A stretch of DNA of 64,000 nt from Alteromonas genovensis (GCF_010500895.1 NZ_JAAAWO010000013.1:1-64000), one strand, 5' to 3'. Shown: positions 47,226-58,562, numbered from the stretch's first letter. Program-made: numbers and translations. The notes: a model not told the origin generated them from the sequence alone.

Positions 47226-48152
47226 CTACCCTCTCGGGTGGTGGCTGTGAATGAGCGTTTGCAGTCGTTCGGTGGCAACATGGGTGTATATCTGCGTTGT
47301 CGATAAATCGCTGTGCCCTAATAGCATTTGTACCACTCTTAAATCAGCGCCGTGATTTAAAAGGTGAGTGGCAAAAGCGTGTCTTAATGTGTGGGGGGAC
47401 AAATGCTGCTCTATTCCCGCTTTCACCGCATAGTATTTAATACGATGCCAAAAGGTCTGACGGGTCATTTGCTGCCCTCGGCGACTTAGAAACACAACAT
47501 CAGATTGCTTGGTTGCCAACATGGGCCTTGCCGTTTTGATGTACACTAAAAGCCACTCTATGGCCTCTTCGCCAAGGGGTACTAAGCGCTCCTTATCACC
47601 CTTACCGACTACGCGAACAACGCCTTGCTGCAAACTTATCTGATCCATGGTCAGCCCAATTAGCTCACTCACTCTAAGGCCCGTGGCATACAGCACTTCA
47701 AGCATGCTCTTATCTCGACACTCGATAGGATCGTCAGTGAGCGGCGCTGCCAACAGGTCTTCCACTTGCTGTTCGCTGAGTGAAGTCGGCAATGATTTGG
47801 GCGTTTTGGGGTTAGACAGGGTCGACACTGGGCTGTCTACGCGAACCTGTTTAGCAATCAAAAAGACATAGAACGACCTAATAGCGCTTAACGCCCGCTG
47901 AGTACTTCGACTCGATAGGCCCTGTTCGTAGCGGTAGGCTAAATAGTCTTGAAGCTGCTCAGTAGTGACAACAGCAAGGTCTTTTATTCCCTCGTTGTTA
48001 AAGTAAATCGCGAGTTTTTTTAAGTCGGTTCGGTAACTTTGCTGGGTATGCTCAGATAGTCCTTTCTCTAGCCACAGCATCTCAATAAAATTATCAATGT
48101 GCGCTTGGCTAGCCCCAGGCACATAGGTTAACTGTCTTGTTGTCTGTGTCAT
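47226..48152 (-). CDS. xerD: Tyrosine recombinase XerD
   Basis: This 308-residue recombinase resolves chromosome dimers at dif together with XerC. All catalytic residues are visible: Arg160 (ATGLRVSEL), Lys184, His254 and Arg257 (SPHTLRHAF), His280 (LLGHSDL) and Tyr289 (TQIYTHV). An N-terminal SAM-like core-binding domain covers about 18-105. Position before dsbC supports XerD over XerC. Confidence 0.95.
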   Translation of the reverse strand: MTQTTRQLTYVPGASQAHIDNFIEMLWLEKGLSEHTQQSYRTDLKKLAIYFNNEGIKDLAVVTTEQLQDYLAYRYEQGLSSRSTQRALSAIRSFYVFLIAKQVRVDSPVSTLSNPKTPKSLPTSLSEQQVEDLLAAPLTDDPIECRDKSMLEVLYATGLRVSELIGLTMDQISLQQGVVRVVGKGDKERLVPLGEEAIEWLLVYIKTARPMLATKQSDVVFLSRRGQQMTRQTFWHRIKYYAVKAGIEQHLSPHTLRHAFATHLLNHGADLRVVQMLLGHSDLSTTQIYTHVATERLQTLIHSHHPRG

Positions 48153-48248
48153 GGAAATATCACAATAGCGTTAGCATTTGAAAACCTCAAAAAAAGCCCA
48201 TCAAAAGCGCCTATTAAATCACCGTTTAAAAACGCACTGCACGCCATT

Positions 48249-49124
48249 TTAAAAGTCACGTCGCTGTTTAATAAGCTCATAAGCAGACTGAATATCCTGC
48301 GCTTTTTTCTTCGCAATCTCCATCGCCTGTTCAGGTAAGCCTTTTGAAATCAGCTTATCAGGGTGATGCTCTGACATTCTCTTGCGGTAGGCCCGTTTAA
48401 TGGTTTTTTCATCGTCTGATGCGCTAACGCCTAAAATACGATAGGCATCATCGAGGGTCTGCTGCGCGGAATATGGCGCTTGCTGTTGGCGTGAATGCTG
48501 ACGTCTTCCGTTTGCTTGTCCGCGCTGGTTTCCTCGCTGGCCTTCCCGCTGGCGAAAGCGAAGCTCAGCTTCAAACATAGAAATTAAGTAGTCGAGGTCA
48601 CGACGTCTAAAACCAAGAGGCTTAGCGACCTTTTCAAGCACCACATATTCTTCTTGTGAAAGCTGGCCGTCGGCAAACGCAGCTTGAATCAAAATCTCCA
48701 AAAACACTTGTAGAATATCTCGTCGACCATGGGTTGCCTCATAAAAGCCCTTGAGCATATCGGCAAGCGGAAAGTCTCGTGCCTTCCCTTCTCTGAATGC
48801 ATCTTGGGCCTCTCGACGGGCATCACCGGTTAACTGCATTTCATCCATTAGCGAAGTGGCTATCTGAATTTCTCTGTCTGTCACTTTTCCATCAGACTTT
48901 GCAAGATGTCCTAAGGCGCTGAACAAGCTATGAAAGAATATGGCCTGCTGTTTGAGGGAATTTTGGTCGCTGAAGAATCGGCCAAAGCCACCCACTCTAT
49001 TGAAGTTTTGGCTGTAAGCTTTGTCGAAGAAGTGGCCAACCACTAACCCTAAAACGATGCCAAGAAAATGTTTCAAAAACATGAAACCAAAGAGGGCTCC
49101 GAGAACCTTACCCCAAAAAGACAT
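48249..49124 (-). CDS. djlA: Membrane-anchored co-chaperone DjlA
   Basis: The ATG at 49124 (MSFWGKVLGALFGFMF) gives the family start; the frame is open further upstream without similarity. The 291-residue protein has one membrane helix (about 8-30) with Gly-rich dimerisation face, a TerB-like domain, a Gln/Arg-rich linker (about 195-215) and a C-terminal J domain with HPD (SEHHPDKL). It stimulates DnaK at the membrane. It is divergent from lptD, as in E. coli. Confidence 0.95.
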   Translation of the reverse strand: MSFWGKVLGALFGFMFLKHFLGIVLGLVVGHFFDKAYSQNFNRVGGFGRFFSDQNSLKQQAIFFHSLFSALGHLAKSDGKVTDREIQIATSLMDEMQLTGDARREAQDAFREGKARDFPLADMLKGFYEATHGRRDILQVFLEILIQAAFADGQLSQEEYVVLEKVAKPLGFRRRDLDYLISMFEAELRFRQREGQRGNQRGQANGRRQHSRQQQAPYSAQQTLDDAYRILGVSASDDEKTIKRAYRKRMSEHHPDKLISKGLPEQAMEIAKKKAQDIQSAYELIKQRRDF

Positions 49125-49536
49125 TAAATTGCGCTCCTGTAGTGCTACCTTTGGCAACATCGGCTTTGTGATTGTCACTACAACTATATCAAAGACATGC
49201 CTGCAGTGAAGTAGCAATGTTTGACGTATTTGCCATTCTTAGAGTGTTATTGTGTGTAAAAAGCCCTACTTCAACCTAAAAATGCGTATTATTGTGATAT
49301 TTTTTGGACGAACGGTTGGTTATTGGTTCAGAAGTGCTTAGAATTGAACGGCTGTAATCTACATCAAAACGTTGGCGGTCTCTCGACAGTGTATCGACAG
49401 TCTCTCAACTTGGTCCGCTGCGTTTTAAACGTCTGCCGCCAGCACATTTTAAACACAGCACCGAACTTAAAAAGACCTACAGCGTCTTATACAGGGTTAA
49501 ACGCATTATATTATTTAACAGGCCGCCTTTTTACGC
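49125..49536. other. Divergent intergenic region djlA / lptD
   Basis: These 412 bp hold the djlA promoter region and the sigma-E-type lptD promoter. The open frames here have no recognisable content. A direct repetition of ctctcgacagt / ctctcaact-like text at about 49378-49410 is short and unexplained. Confidence 0.45.
49462..49489 (+). promoter_or_regulatory. Sigma-E-type promoter of the lptD operon
   Basis: CGAACTT (49462-49468) and TCTTA (49485-49489) are separated by exactly 16 bp, near the RpoE consensus. The pair lies about 48 bp upstream of the lptD start. In E. coli the same operon has a sigma-E promoter, which supports the call. Confidence 0.6.
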
Positions 49537-51771
49537 ATGAAAAATACCTGCGCCTTGCTCGTTTTCGCGACTCTATTGCCTATCGTCGCGTTTGCACAGG
49601 ACACCTCCACATCGTTAGCTACTCCGTTGGCTTTTTGCAGTGCTGAACCGGTTTCGTTCAGTAGCAATAAGCTAATGGAAAAAGGCCATATAAAGGTAGA
49701 AGCAAATCGTACTGAGATTGTGGAAAACAAGGTTGCTCTGTTCTCTGGCAACGTTGATATAACCTCGGACACAGCAGTGATTAGTGCATCTCAAGCACAA
49801 GTGAACAGTGGTGGCAAAGATGTTATCGCCAAGGGCGATGTGACCTACCAAGATTCAGCGCTAAAAGTGCAAAGCGATACTGTGTCATTGCGTTCTGAAG
49901 AAGAACGCTTAGAAATGACCAACACCAAGTATGAACTCACCGGTTTTGTTGGCCAGGGCGCAGCGAAAGATATTGTGTTGGACACCGATACAGGAATAGT
50001 ACTTAAGGAAGTCAGCTTTACCACATGCCCAGAAGGCGATGAAGACTGGTTAATCAGGGCCAGCGAAATAAGCTTAGAGAAAGGCACCGCGTGGGGCCAA
50101 GCCAAGCACACTCGCTTTTACATCGCTGACGTCCCCGTATTTTACCTTCCCTACTTTGCTTTTCCTGTGAGCAATGAGCGTCAGACAGGCCTGCTTTTTC
50201 CAGAATTAACGAGCTCTAGTCGAACAGGCGTAGACTACACCCAACCTTTTTACTGGAATATTGCCCCTAATTACGACATGACCATTTCTCCTCGTTTAAT
50301 GACGAGACGCGGGGTTCAGCTCAATACTGAATTTCGTTACTTAACGAAAAAAAGTGAGGGTACGGCCTATGTGGAATACCTTCCAAGCGATAGTGATATT
50401 GACGGTAATCCAGACCGCTATTTTTATCGATTACAGCATCAAGGGCTTGTTGGTGATAACTGGCTACTCAATATCGATTTCAATGGGTTAAGCGACGATA
50501 ACTATCTGCTTGACCTTGGTTCTGATTATTACAGCCGTTCCGACACTCACCTATATCGCAGCGTCGGACTCAGTTATTACGACGAAAACTTATCAGTCAA
50601 CGTTGAGGTAAAAGATTTTGAAGTGCTTGGAGATACCGCCGACAGTTATCGCGCAGTACCTCAAGTAAAAGTTAATTACAGTACCGAAATGTGGCGCTAT
50701 TTTGAGTTCAGCTTAGACTCGGAAATAGCCCATTTCGACAACACACTTGATATCGCGCCAACGGCCACACGTTTTCATATCGCTCCTACATTGGCGCTAC
50801 CTTTACGAGCGGCATGGGGAGAAGTGGTAGCTGAAACGTCGCTGTTTCAAACCGTATACAAGCAAGACAATGTTGAAGGCACCGCGTTAGAAGAAGATGT
50901 TGAGCGAAGTCTTGGGCAAGCGAGACTGTACGGTGCGCTATACTTTGAAAGAGATACCTCTTGGTTTAATGATGAACTGTCCATGACCTTCGAACCAAAA
51001 GTACAGTATTTGTATACCTCATATGAAGACCAAACTGCTATTGGTTTATACGACTCCACGGCGCTTTTAACCGACGTTGAAGGCCTGTTTCGCGGTCAGG
51101 AATTCACAGGCCTTGATCGCATTAACGACAACAATCAAATTACCCTTGGCGCAACGACTCGCATGTTAGATAAAAACAATCGGGAACAATTTGTTCTTAG
51201 TGTGGGTCAGATATTCTATCTTGAAGACAACAAGGTGATAGCAGCAACAAAAGATCAGGACCGTTCTGCCCTTGCCGCCGAGATAGACTGGCGCTTTGAC
51301 CAAAATTGGTATTTTCACTCCGACGTTCAGGTAACCACTGACACTGACAAAGTTGACTTAAGCAGCGTTGGAATAGAATACAGAAAAGATGCATCTCGCT
51401 TTCTTCAACTTAGCCATCGTTATGTTCGCAATTTAAGTGGCGAGACAATTGATCAAATCGGACTATCTGCCAGCTGGCCTATCAACAAAAACTGGCAATG
51501 GGTTGGCAGAACGTACAGAGATTTAGAAAGAAACCGCAGTGTCGAAACCTACGCAGGCCTGCAATATGAATCTTGCTGCTGGGCTGTGCGCTTTGTGGCC
51601 CAGCGAACCCTTAACAATCGTTTTAACGACAATGGTGAGCAAACCACAGACGATTTTGACTCAGGGGTTTCACTGCAGTTTATTTTCAAAGGAATTGGCT
51701 CGATGGCGAGTAGAAGAAGCATGCTGGAAGACGGTATGTTTGGCTATCGACAGCCTTATAGTTTAAATTAA
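49537..51771 (+). CDS. lptD: LPS-assembly outer-membrane protein LptD
   Basis: This 744-residue protein has a signal peptide (ends LPIVAFA), an N-terminal OstA jellyroll like that of LptA and LptC (about 50-180) and a large beta-barrel. The cysteines that form the essential disulfides are present: Cys34, a Cys in SFTTCPEGDEDW and the CC pair in YESCCWAV. It inserts LPS in the outer leaflet with LptE. First gene of the lptD-surA-pdxA-rsmA-apaGH run. Confidence 0.97.
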   Translation: MKNTCALLVFATLLPIVAFAQDTSTSLATPLAFCSAEPVSFSSNKLMEKGHIKVEANRTEIVENKVALFSGNVDITSDTAVISASQAQVNSGGKDVIAKGDVTYQDSALKVQSDTVSLRSEEERLEMTNTKYELTGFVGQGAAKDIVLDTDTGIVLKEVSFTTCPEGDEDWLIRASEISLEKGTAWGQAKHTRFYIADVPVFYLPYFAFPVSNERQTGLLFPELTSSSRTGVDYTQPFYWNIAPNYDMTISPRLMTRRGVQLNTEFRYLTKKSEGTAYVEYLPSDSDIDGNPDRYFYRLQHQGLVGDNWLLNIDFNGLSDDNYLLDLGSDYYSRSDTHLYRSVGLSYYDENLSVNVEVKDFEVLGDTADSYRAVPQVKVNYSTEMWRYFEFSLDSEIAHFDNTLDIAPTATRFHIAPTLALPLRAAWGEVVAETSLFQTVYKQDNVEGTALEEDVERSLGQARLYGALYFERDTSWFNDELSMTFEPKVQYLYTSYEDQTAIGLYDSTALLTDVEGLFRGQEFTGLDRINDNNQITLGATTRMLDKNNREQFVLSVGQIFYLEDNKVIAATKDQDRSALAAEIDWRFDQNWYFHSDVQVTTDTDKVDLSSVGIEYRKDASRFLQLSHRYVRNLSGETIDQIGLSASWPINKNWQWVGRTYRDLERNRSVETYAGLQYESCCWAVRFVAQRTLNNRFNDNGEQTTDDFDSGVSLQFIFKGIGSMASRRSMLEDGMFGYRQPYSLN

Positions 51772-51832
51772 CCCGTAATTACGCACCGATTAAACGTGCG
51801 TTAATACATTAACCAATAATAAAAGAGTGTGT

Positions 51833-53116
51833 ATGAAGTTCATTATCCGTGCATTGATGTTAGGTGCAATACTCTCATTTAGCAGTATGGCACAAGAGGT
51901 CATGCTTGATCGCGTTGCCGTGATTGTTGACCAAGGTGTAGTGCTAGAAAGCGAAATCGCTGCACTAGTGAAAGAAGTAAAGCGCAACGCAGAGGCGAAC
52001 AATCAAGAGCTTCCCTCAGATCGCGCCCTAAGAACTCAGGCCATTGAGCGCTTAATAACCAAAAATCTCCAGCTTCAAATGGCTGAGCGTATGGGTATTC
52101 AAATTAGCGATCCACAGTTAGAGCAAACCATTGGTAACATTGCGGCAAATCAAAATGCCTCTATGGAACAATTAAGAACTCAACTCGCTGCAGAAGGCAT
52201 TGCGTATGACGACTACCGCGAAGACATTCGCGAAGAAATCATCATGGGCGAAGTAAGACGGGCCAATGTTCGTCGTCGTGTTTATATTACGCCACAAGAA
52301 ATTGATACGTTAATGGGTCTTATAGAGCAGCAAGGTGCGGAACAAGCAGAATACCGCCTTGGTCATATTCTTATCGGTTTCCCTGCCGACCCTACCGACG
52401 AAGACATCCAAGCCTCTCGTGAAAGAGCGGAAAAGGTTATCTCGTTACTCGAGTCTGGCTCAGATTTCACTAAAATTGCTATCGCGTCATCGTCGGGTAA
52501 TGAAGCCCTTGAAGGTGGTGACATGGGTTGGTTAAACATCAACGCAATGCCGACGCTGTTTGCTGAAGCCGTTCAAAACAAAGAAGTGGATTCATTGGTA
52601 GGTCCCATTCGAAGCGGCGCCGGTTTCCACATATTAAAAATCGTTGATACCCGCGGTATTGAGAAAGTGACGGTGCAAGAAGTGAATTCTCGTCATATTT
52701 TGGTTAAGCCTTCTATTATTCTTAGTGAAGATAAAGCGAAGGACATGCTTGCTGGTTTTAAAGCAGACGTAATAGCAGGCGAGGCTGAATTTGAAGAGCT
52801 GGCTAAAGAATATTCAGAAGACCCTGGTTCAGCCCTTCGCGGCGGAGACCTTGGCTGGTCTAACCCAGATAACTACGTACCTGCATTTAAAGACGCGCTG
52901 GCAAACCTTGAGCCAGGTGAGTTTAGTGAACCTGTGCGCTCAGTTCACGGTTGGCATTTAATTCAGCTTATTGAGCGTCGCGTTGACGATGCCACCGATA
53001 AGCGCAAAGAAGAAAAAGCCTATCAGCTGATCTTTAATAGGAAGTTTGCCGAAGAAACAGAAAACTGGCTTCGTGAAATGCGCGACGCAGCGTATATCGA
53101 AGTTATCGAGTCTTAA
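51833..53116 (+). CDS. surA: Periplasmic chaperone/peptidyl-prolyl isomerase SurA
   Basis: This 427-residue protein has a signal peptide (ends SSMA), a helical SurA N-domain ([17 protein letters not shown]) and two parvulin PpiC domains (about 170-270, [11 protein letters not shown]; about 280-380, SRHILVKPS). It escorts outer-membrane proteins, LptD included, to the BAM complex. I start at ATG 51833, two codons inside the longest frame. Confidence 0.96.
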   Translation: MKFIIRALMLGAILSFSSMAQEVMLDRVAVIVDQGVVLESEIAALVKEVKRNAEANNQELPSDRALRTQAIERLITKNLQLQMAERMGIQISDPQLEQTIGNIAANQNASMEQLRTQLAAEGIAYDDYREDIREEIIMGEVRRANVRRRVYITPQEIDTLMGLIEQQGAEQAEYRLGHILIGFPADPTDEDIQASRERAEKVISLLESGSDFTKIAIASSSGNEALEGGDMGWLNINAMPTLFAEAVQNKEVDSLVGPIRSGAGFHILKIVDTRGIEKVTVQEVNSRHILVKPSIILSEDKAKDMLAGFKADVIAGEAEFEELAKEYSEDPGSALRGGDLGWSNPDNYVPAFKDALANLEPGEFSEPVRSVHGWHLIQLIERRVDDATDKRKEEKAYQLIFNRKFAEETENWLREMRDAAYIEVIES

Positions 53117-53130
53117 ACTATAAGTTATTC

Positions 53131-54117
53131 ATGAGCAGACCAATTAAAATAGCAGTAACGCCGGGCGAACCGGCGGGCATCGGGCCAGATTTAATCATTA
53201 AACTGGCCCAAGAAGAATGGCAAGCTCAGCTTGTTGTATTTGCCGATAGCGATATGCTTACGGCACGTGCCAAGGACCTTGGCATTGAATTAACGCTAAT
53301 CGATTACGACCCCGACAACGCTGATATTCAAGCGCCGGGGTCATTGTTTATAAAGCATATCGATAAGTCGGCAGACGTTGTGGCCGGCACACTCGATAGT
53401 GAGAACGGCCTGTACGTAGTGGAAACACTGCGCCAAGCCTGCCAGGCCAACATTGATGGTGATTTTGATGCTGTGGTGACCGGCCCAGTTCACAAAGGCA
53501 TTATCAACAAAGCGGGTGTTTCTTTTAGTGGTCACACTGAGTTTTTTGCCTATCAGTCAAATACGATTGATGTGGTGATGTTACTTTCTACAGAAGGGCT
53601 CAACGTTGCACTGGCTACCACACATATTCCTTTAGAGTATGTTGCAAAAGCCATTACAGGTACTCGCCTTCACAAAGTGATTCATATTATTCATACCGAT
53701 TTAAAGCTTAAATTCGGTATTAAAGAACCACGTATTTACGTGTGTGGACTGAATCCTCATGCGGGAGAAGACGGTCATATTGGTACTGAAGAAATCCGTA
53801 CCATCACGCCTGCCCTCAACGAGCTTCGCGAAGAAGGGCTTGATATCATCGGGCCACTCCCCGCAGACACCATTTTTCAACCTAAATACCTGCAAGATGC
53901 CGACGTTGTGTTGGCGATGTACCATGACCAGGGCTTACCTGTGTTAAAGTACAAGGGGTTCGGCGCGGCGGTAAACATCACTCTGGGTTTACCCTTCATT
54001 CGTACATCGGTAGACCACGGTACTGCGCTTGATTTAGCCGGTACTGGTAATGCCGACGCCGGTAGTTTCAGAAAAGCATTGGAAAAAGCCATTGAGCTTG
54101 CGCAGCATCAACAATGA
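53131..54117 (+). CDS. pdxA: 4-hydroxythreonine-4-phosphate dehydrogenase PdxA
   Basis: This 328-residue NAD-dependent enzyme of pyridoxal phosphate synthesis has [13 protein letters not shown] at the start, [22 protein letters not shown] and the metal-binding [18 protein letters not shown]. Its product is used by PdxJ, encoded at 42 kb. It overlaps rsmA by 4 bp. Confidence 0.97.
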   Translation: MSRPIKIAVTPGEPAGIGPDLIIKLAQEEWQAQLVVFADSDMLTARAKDLGIELTLIDYDPDNADIQAPGSLFIKHIDKSADVVAGTLDSENGLYVVETLRQACQANIDGDFDAVVTGPVHKGIINKAGVSFSGHTEFFAYQSNTIDVVMLLSTEGLNVALATTHIPLEYVAKAITGTRLHKVIHIIHTDLKLKFGIKEPRIYVCGLNPHAGEDGHIGTEEIRTITPALNELREEGLDIIGPLPADTIFQPKYLQDADVVLAMYHDQGLPVLKYKGFGAAVNITLGLPFIRTSVDHGTALDLAGTGNADAGSFRKALEKAIELAQHQQ

Positions 54118-54941
54118 GTAAAACACACTTAGGCCACACGGCACGAAAACGATTTGGGCAAAACTTTCTTCACGATGATTACGTGATTGGAAAGATTGTT
54201 GCGGCTATCGCTCCCAAAAATGAACAAAACCTGGTTGAAATAGGACCGGGTTTAGGCGCGCTTACCGACCCGGTATGCGAAGAAGTAGACAGACTCACTG
54301 TTATTGAACTTGATAGAGATTTGGCCAAGCGCTTGCGTCAACACCCATTTAACGGTGAAAAGCTCAACGTTATTGAGCAAGATGCAATGACAATGGATTT
54401 CTGCGCATTATTAAAAGAAATGCCTGATAGCGACCGCAAGCTTCGAGTATTTGGCAATCTTCCCTACAACATCTCAACGCCACTTATGTTTCACCTTTTT
54501 GATCACGCGCCCTGCATTGAAGATATGCACTTTATGCTGCAAAAAGAAGTGGTAAACAGACTGGCCGCTGGCCCTGGTTCAAAAAGCTATGGCCGCCTTT
54601 CGGTAATGGCGCAATATTACTGTCACGTTATTCCTGTATTAAATGTACCACCAGGTGCTTTTAACCCGCCACCTAAAGTAGATTCAGCGGTTGTTAAACT
54701 TGTACCTCACAGTGTACCGCCTGTTCAGGTAGAATCGCTAAGCACCCTTGAAAGAGTCTGTGCTCAAGCATTTAACCAGCGCAGAAAAACAATTCGTAAT
54801 TCTTTGAAAGACTGTTTAAGTGAAGAAGAAATCACTGAGCTGGGTCTTGACCCGAAGTGTCGCGCTGAAACACTCTCACTAACAGATTTTGCTACCATCG
54901 CAAATGCCGTTTCTAGCAAAGAATACCACCAAGAGTCCTAG
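54114..54941 (+). CDS. rsmA: 16S rRNA dimethyladenosine transferase RsmA (KsgA)
   Basis: This 275-residue enzyme dimethylates A1518 and A1519 of 16S rRNA late in 30S assembly. Motifs: [11 protein letters not shown], the SAM loop [10 protein letters not shown], the catalytic [10 protein letters not shown] and the [13 protein letters not shown]-terminal region. Translationally coupled to pdxA. Confidence 0.97.
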   Translation: MSKTHLGHTARKRFGQNFLHDDYVIGKIVAAIAPKNEQNLVEIGPGLGALTDPVCEEVDRLTVIELDRDLAKRLRQHPFNGEKLNVIEQDAMTMDFCALLKEMPDSDRKLRVFGNLPYNISTPLMFHLFDHAPCIEDMHFMLQKEVVNRLAAGPGSKSYGRLSVMAQYYCHVIPVLNVPPGAFNPPPKVDSAVVKLVPHSVPPVQVESLSTLERVCAQAFNQRRKTIRNSLKDCLSEEEITELGLDPKCRAETLSLTDFATIANAVSSKEYHQES

Positions 54942-54948
54942 TTTTTCT

Positions 54949-55323
54949 ATGCATGAATTAGACATCCAAGTGCGAGTGAAAACTCGCCACTTGCCTGAAC
55001 ATCTCCCCTCCGATTCCGCGCAGTTCGCATTTGCCTATCACATTACGATTGAAAACAAGAGTGATGAAACCGTTCAGTTAATTAATCGCTACTGGCGTAT
55101 TACTGATGCAAATGAAAAAACGTCTGAGGTTGAGGGTGCAGGTGTTGTGGGAAAACAGCCTATACTGAAACCTAATGAAAGTTTTGAATATACTAGTGGC
55201 GCGGTAATCGATACCCCTGTAGGCAATATGCAAGGGTATTATGAAATGGAGCGCGAAAATGGTGAGCGCTTCAAACTCCCTATCGATGTATTTAGACTTG
55301 CGGTTCCCCATATACTGCATTAA
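54949..55323 (+). CDS. apaG: ApaG protein
   Basis: This 124-residue ApaG/DUF525 protein has a fibronectin-like beta sandwich (FAYHITIENKSDETVQLINRYW, GVVGKQPILKPNESFEYTSG). I start at ATG 54949, just after rsmA, because the longer frame only overlaps rsmA. Biochemical role is not settled; it lies between rsmA and apaH throughout gammaproteobacteria. Confidence 0.95.
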   Translation: MHELDIQVRVKTRHLPEHLPSDSAQFAFAYHITIENKSDETVQLINRYWRITDANEKTSEVEGAGVVGKQPILKPNESFEYTSGAVIDTPVGNMQGYYEMERENGERFKLPIDVFRLAVPHILH

Positions 55324-55332
55324 GGATGAATA

Positions 55333-56148
55333 ATGGCTAAAGGTAACACTTATGTCATTGGCGATATTCAGGGCTGCTACGATGGGTTGCGACGCATTTT
55401 AGACAAAGCCAAGTTTGACTCTTCCAAAGACACGCTTTACGCCGTGGGCGACTTAGTGGCTCGCGGAGAAGATTCCCTCAGCACACTGCGATTTTTAAAG
55501 TCTCTTGGAAACAGTTTTTCTAGTGTGCTTGGCAATCACGACCTCCACTTTTTGGCTACGCTTAATGATATTCACAAAGCCAAAAAGTCTGACAATTTAG
55601 ACCCTCTGCTAAACGCCAGCGATGTCAAAGAGCTAGAGACATGGCTTCGCCAGTTTCCGTTAGCGGCCAAGTTAGATAAACATACGCTCATTGTCCACGC
55701 CGGACTCTATCCAAGCTGGTCAATGAAAAAAGCGCTGGCGCTAAGTAACGAGGTGTCTGACGCCTTAAAGGGGCCTGACTACGTCAACCTCTTAAAAACG
55801 ATGTACGGCAATACGCCAGTAAAATGGTCGAAAGAGCTTAGCCAAGAAGAGCAGCGCCGCTTTACCGTCAATGCGTGTACGCGAATGCGCTTTGTCACGG
55901 AATCTGGGGAGCTCAATTTTGACAATAAATCCCATCCTGATAGCGCGACAGATGACATCAAGCCATGGTTTAAACTGCAAAACCCGAAGCTAAAAGCCAA
56001 ACAAAAGGTTATATTTGGTCATTGGGCGGCCCTTTCTGGTGAGACACAGTCGCCTCAATTCGTTGGTCTTGATACTGGCTATGTGTGGGGACAAACCTTG
56101 ACCTTACTGAACCATACTTCTGGTGAGCTCATCACGCTCACGGCTTGA
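55333..56148 (+). CDS. apaH: Diadenosine tetraphosphatase ApaH
   Basis: This 271-residue calcineurin-like phosphatase symmetrically cleaves Ap4A to two ADP and also removes Np4 caps from RNA. Metal motifs: YVIGDIQGCYDGL, AVGDLVARGEDS, LGNHDLHF and VHAGLYPSW. The typical VARGP reads VARGE here. It ends the lptD operon. Confidence 0.95.
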   Translation: MAKGNTYVIGDIQGCYDGLRRILDKAKFDSSKDTLYAVGDLVARGEDSLSTLRFLKSLGNSFSSVLGNHDLHFLATLNDIHKAKKSDNLDPLLNASDVKELETWLRQFPLAAKLDKHTLIVHAGLYPSWSMKKALALSNEVSDALKGPDYVNLLKTMYGNTPVKWSKELSQEEQRRFTVNACTRMRFVTESGELNFDNKSHPDSATDDIKPWFKLQNPKLKAKQKVIFGHWAALSGETQSPQFVGLDTGYVWGQTLTLLNHTSGELITLTA

Positions 56149-56477
56149 GGGTTAAAGCCACTTTCCATATACCTTGTGCTCCTACTTCCCTCTCCTTATC
56201 TCGCACTTGTGTACTATTAATACCGGAATAAGCCGCGCTTAAATAAGCGGCCTTTAGCGACGCGACTGGTCTGACCGAAAAATAAATGTCATATATTTAA
56301 GAATAGGGGTAAACATTAAGTAGTTGTAGTCGATACATTATTTTAATGCTCTACAATAGAAATGTTCACTAAAGATACTCAAAGCTAGGCCACACCTTAA
56401 ACAATGAGGTATATTTTGAACGGTTTGCGAGGTAATATTGTGGAAAAGAAAAACAAAAACACCCATCAGGAGTTCCG
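56149..56477. other. Intergenic region apaH / chemoreceptor
   Basis: This 329-bp gap contains a weak hairpin (gccgc/gcggc at about 56232-56251), which may be an apaH terminator without a clear T-run, and the sigma-28-type promoter. No gene is seen. Confidence 0.45.
56310..56336 (+). promoter_or_regulatory. Sigma-28 (FliA)-type promoter of the chemoreceptor gene
   Basis: TAAA at 56310-56313 and GTCGATAC at 56329-56336 are separated by exactly 15 bp, matching TAAA-N15-GCCGATAA in all but two bases. It is about 140 bp upstream of the chemoreceptor start and would co-regulate it with late flagellar genes. Confidence 0.6.
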
Positions 56478-58502
56478 ATGAAAATAACCGTAGCCACTCG
56501 CGTCATTGGTGGATTTGTAGCGATAAGTGCGCTGCTCATTGTTGTGAGTATTGTATCCCTCGTTAACCTCAACTCCATTGGTTCAGCAACTGAAGAAGTT
56601 AACGACGTCGCTTTGCCGAGTGTTGCGGGAAGCAATGCGCTTAAAGCGAGCTTCCTGAATATGGGCCGACTTACCTTCGAAAGTTATATAGAAGAAGAGC
56701 TATCAGGTCTTTCTGAAAAGCGTAATTCTTTTAATGCCGCGCAAGATACCTTTGACTCTGAGTACAACCAGCTAGCAAAAGCTGTCAGCAAAGATGCTGA
56801 GCTACAGGGTTCTCTTAATTCAGTTCGCGACGCCTATGAAGCCTACACCAAGAACGTAGATGCTATGTATGCCAATCATAAACAGTATCTTGATTTGCGC
56901 AACACCATCGCTGACCGTTTAGGTGACGCAGAAGATAATGCTGATGACGCCTCAACCTACCTTCTCGATTTTTCTGATTTAGACTCGGTTCAGCGTATTC
57001 CTGAGCTGCGCCGTGCATCTGAAATTGGTAGCGAACTTGAGACCTCTCTTCTGTCTTTGCTCACTGTATCTTATGAATACATTAAAACGCAGACACTACA
57101 ACGCTCTCAAACACTGGGTAATGAAGTTGATTTAGTTGTCGACAAGGTGGTTACTCAGTTAAGTGAAATGAACGCAGCGGCAGATGGCCGCGACGATTCT
57201 GGAACCCTTGATGATATAAACGATCTAGTCAACGACGCCATTAACGCCATTAAGGCGAGTGATGGTGTGATGCAGCTTCACGTAGACAGACTTGAACGTC
57301 GTAATGACGCAGAGCAAGCGCTGAACGCCTCTGACGCTAACATAAACCAAGGTACGTTGGAGCTAGGCCGTTTATTGACCTTAGCTGACAAGAAAGCCAG
57401 CGATATAGAAACACAAGTAAACTCAGCCATCACTACGGGTAACACGTTCGTTATTGTTGTTGTACTTGCGTCAATCGCCGTCGCTGCATTTATCGGTTAC
57501 ATCACGGTTCGCGCTATTACGCTTCCGCTAAGCCGAGTAAACGAGCTACTTACCGTGGCGTCCTCAGGTGATCTTACTCATCGTCTTGATGATTCTGCTC
57601 AGGATGAATTTGGTTTACTAGCAAGAAACTGCAACACGCTTATCGGCAATTTAAAAGAGCTTATCACTGGTATTAACGTTCGAGCAGAGCAATTAGCCGC
57701 TGCATCGGAACAAACCTCGGCCGTTACTGCGCAAACAACTCACTCTATTCAAGATCAGAAGTCTCAAATTGGTCAAGTCGCTACTGCCACCACAGAGATG
57801 CATTCAACGTCTCAGCTAGTTGTGCAGAGCGCTGAAGATACACTTAGCCAAATTCGTCATGCTGACAAAGAGGCAGAAAACGTTCGCTCAATTTCCCTTG
57901 AAAACAAAAACACCATTGAGATATTGGCGAAAGACGTTCAAGACGCTGCCGACGTTATTAACAAACTACATCAAGATAGCGCGAGCATTGGCGGTATTCT
58001 CGATGTGATTCGTGGTGTTGCAGACCAAACTAACCTGCTTGCACTAAACGCTGCCATTGAGGCCGCTCGTGCTGGTGAGCAAGGTAGAGGTTTCGCGGTG
58101 GTTGCCGACGAAGTAAGAACCTTGGCAAGCCGTACGCAGCAATCTACGCAGGAAATCAATGCCATGATTGAAGTACTGCAGGCAGGTGCTGAGCGCGCAG
58201 TAGCTGTAATGAATCAAGGTAAAGAGCAAACTGCGGCCTGCGTATCGCAAACTGAGAAAGCAACACAAGCCCTTGATATTATCTCTGACGCAGTTCATAA
58301 AGCCCATGATGTCAGCTCTCAAATTGAGCAGTCTGCCCGTGAGCAAAATACGGTTTCACAAGAAATCAGTCAGAAGCTTGAAACGATTGTAGGTATTGCT
58401 GAAGAGACTACCGCAGGTGCTCAGCAAACGTCTGATTCAAGCCATGAAGTTGCAAGGCTAGCTGATGAACTTCAGCAGTCTATTCGCCAATTTAAGGTGT
58501 AG
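56478..58502 (+). CDS. Methyl-accepting chemotaxis protein
   Basis: This 674-residue receptor has a first membrane helix (about 12-32) and a long helical periplasmic region (about 33-315; no Cache or PAS motif recognised). A second membrane helix (about 320-342), HAMP (343-395) and a cytoplasmic signalling domain follow. The signalling tip ([20 protein letters not shown]) is canonical. The helical ligand-binding part may be of the long helical-bundle kind. It signals to CheA/CheW, which are not encoded here. The ligand is unknown. It is followed by a strong terminator. Confidence 0.93.
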   Translation: MKITVATRVIGGFVAISALLIVVSIVSLVNLNSIGSATEEVNDVALPSVAGSNALKASFLNMGRLTFESYIEEELSGLSEKRNSFNAAQDTFDSEYNQLAKAVSKDAELQGSLNSVRDAYEAYTKNVDAMYANHKQYLDLRNTIADRLGDAEDNADDASTYLLDFSDLDSVQRIPELRRASEIGSELETSLLSLLTVSYEYIKTQTLQRSQTLGNEVDLVVDKVVTQLSEMNAAADGRDDSGTLDDINDLVNDAINAIKASDGVMQLHVDRLERRNDAEQALNASDANINQGTLELGRLLTLADKKASDIETQVNSAITTGNTFVIVVVLASIAVAAFIGYITVRAITLPLSRVNELLTVASSGDLTHRLDDSAQDEFGLLARNCNTLIGNLKELITGINVRAEQLAAASEQTSAVTAQTTHSIQDQKSQIGQVATATTEMHSTSQLVVQSAEDTLSQIRHADKEAENVRSISLENKNTIEILAKDVQDAADVINKLHQDSASIGGILDVIRGVADQTNLLALNAAIEAARAGEQGRGFAVVADEVRTLASRTQQSTQEINAMIEVLQAGAERAVAVMNQGKEQTAACVSQTEKATQALDIISDAVHKAHDVSSQIEQSAREQNTVSQEISQKLETIVGIAEETTAGAQQTSDSSHEVARLADELQQSIRQFKV

Positions 58503-58521
58503 ATTACCTTCTATCGATGCG

Positions 58522-58562
58522 AAAAAGCCCCGTATTAACCTTGTTAATACGGGGCTTTTTAT
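58522..58562 (+). terminator. Chemoreceptor gene terminator
   Basis: Perfect 18-bp arms with a 3-nt loop, GC core GCCCC/GGGGC and T-run, 20 bp past the stop. It can act in both directions. Confidence 0.92.
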
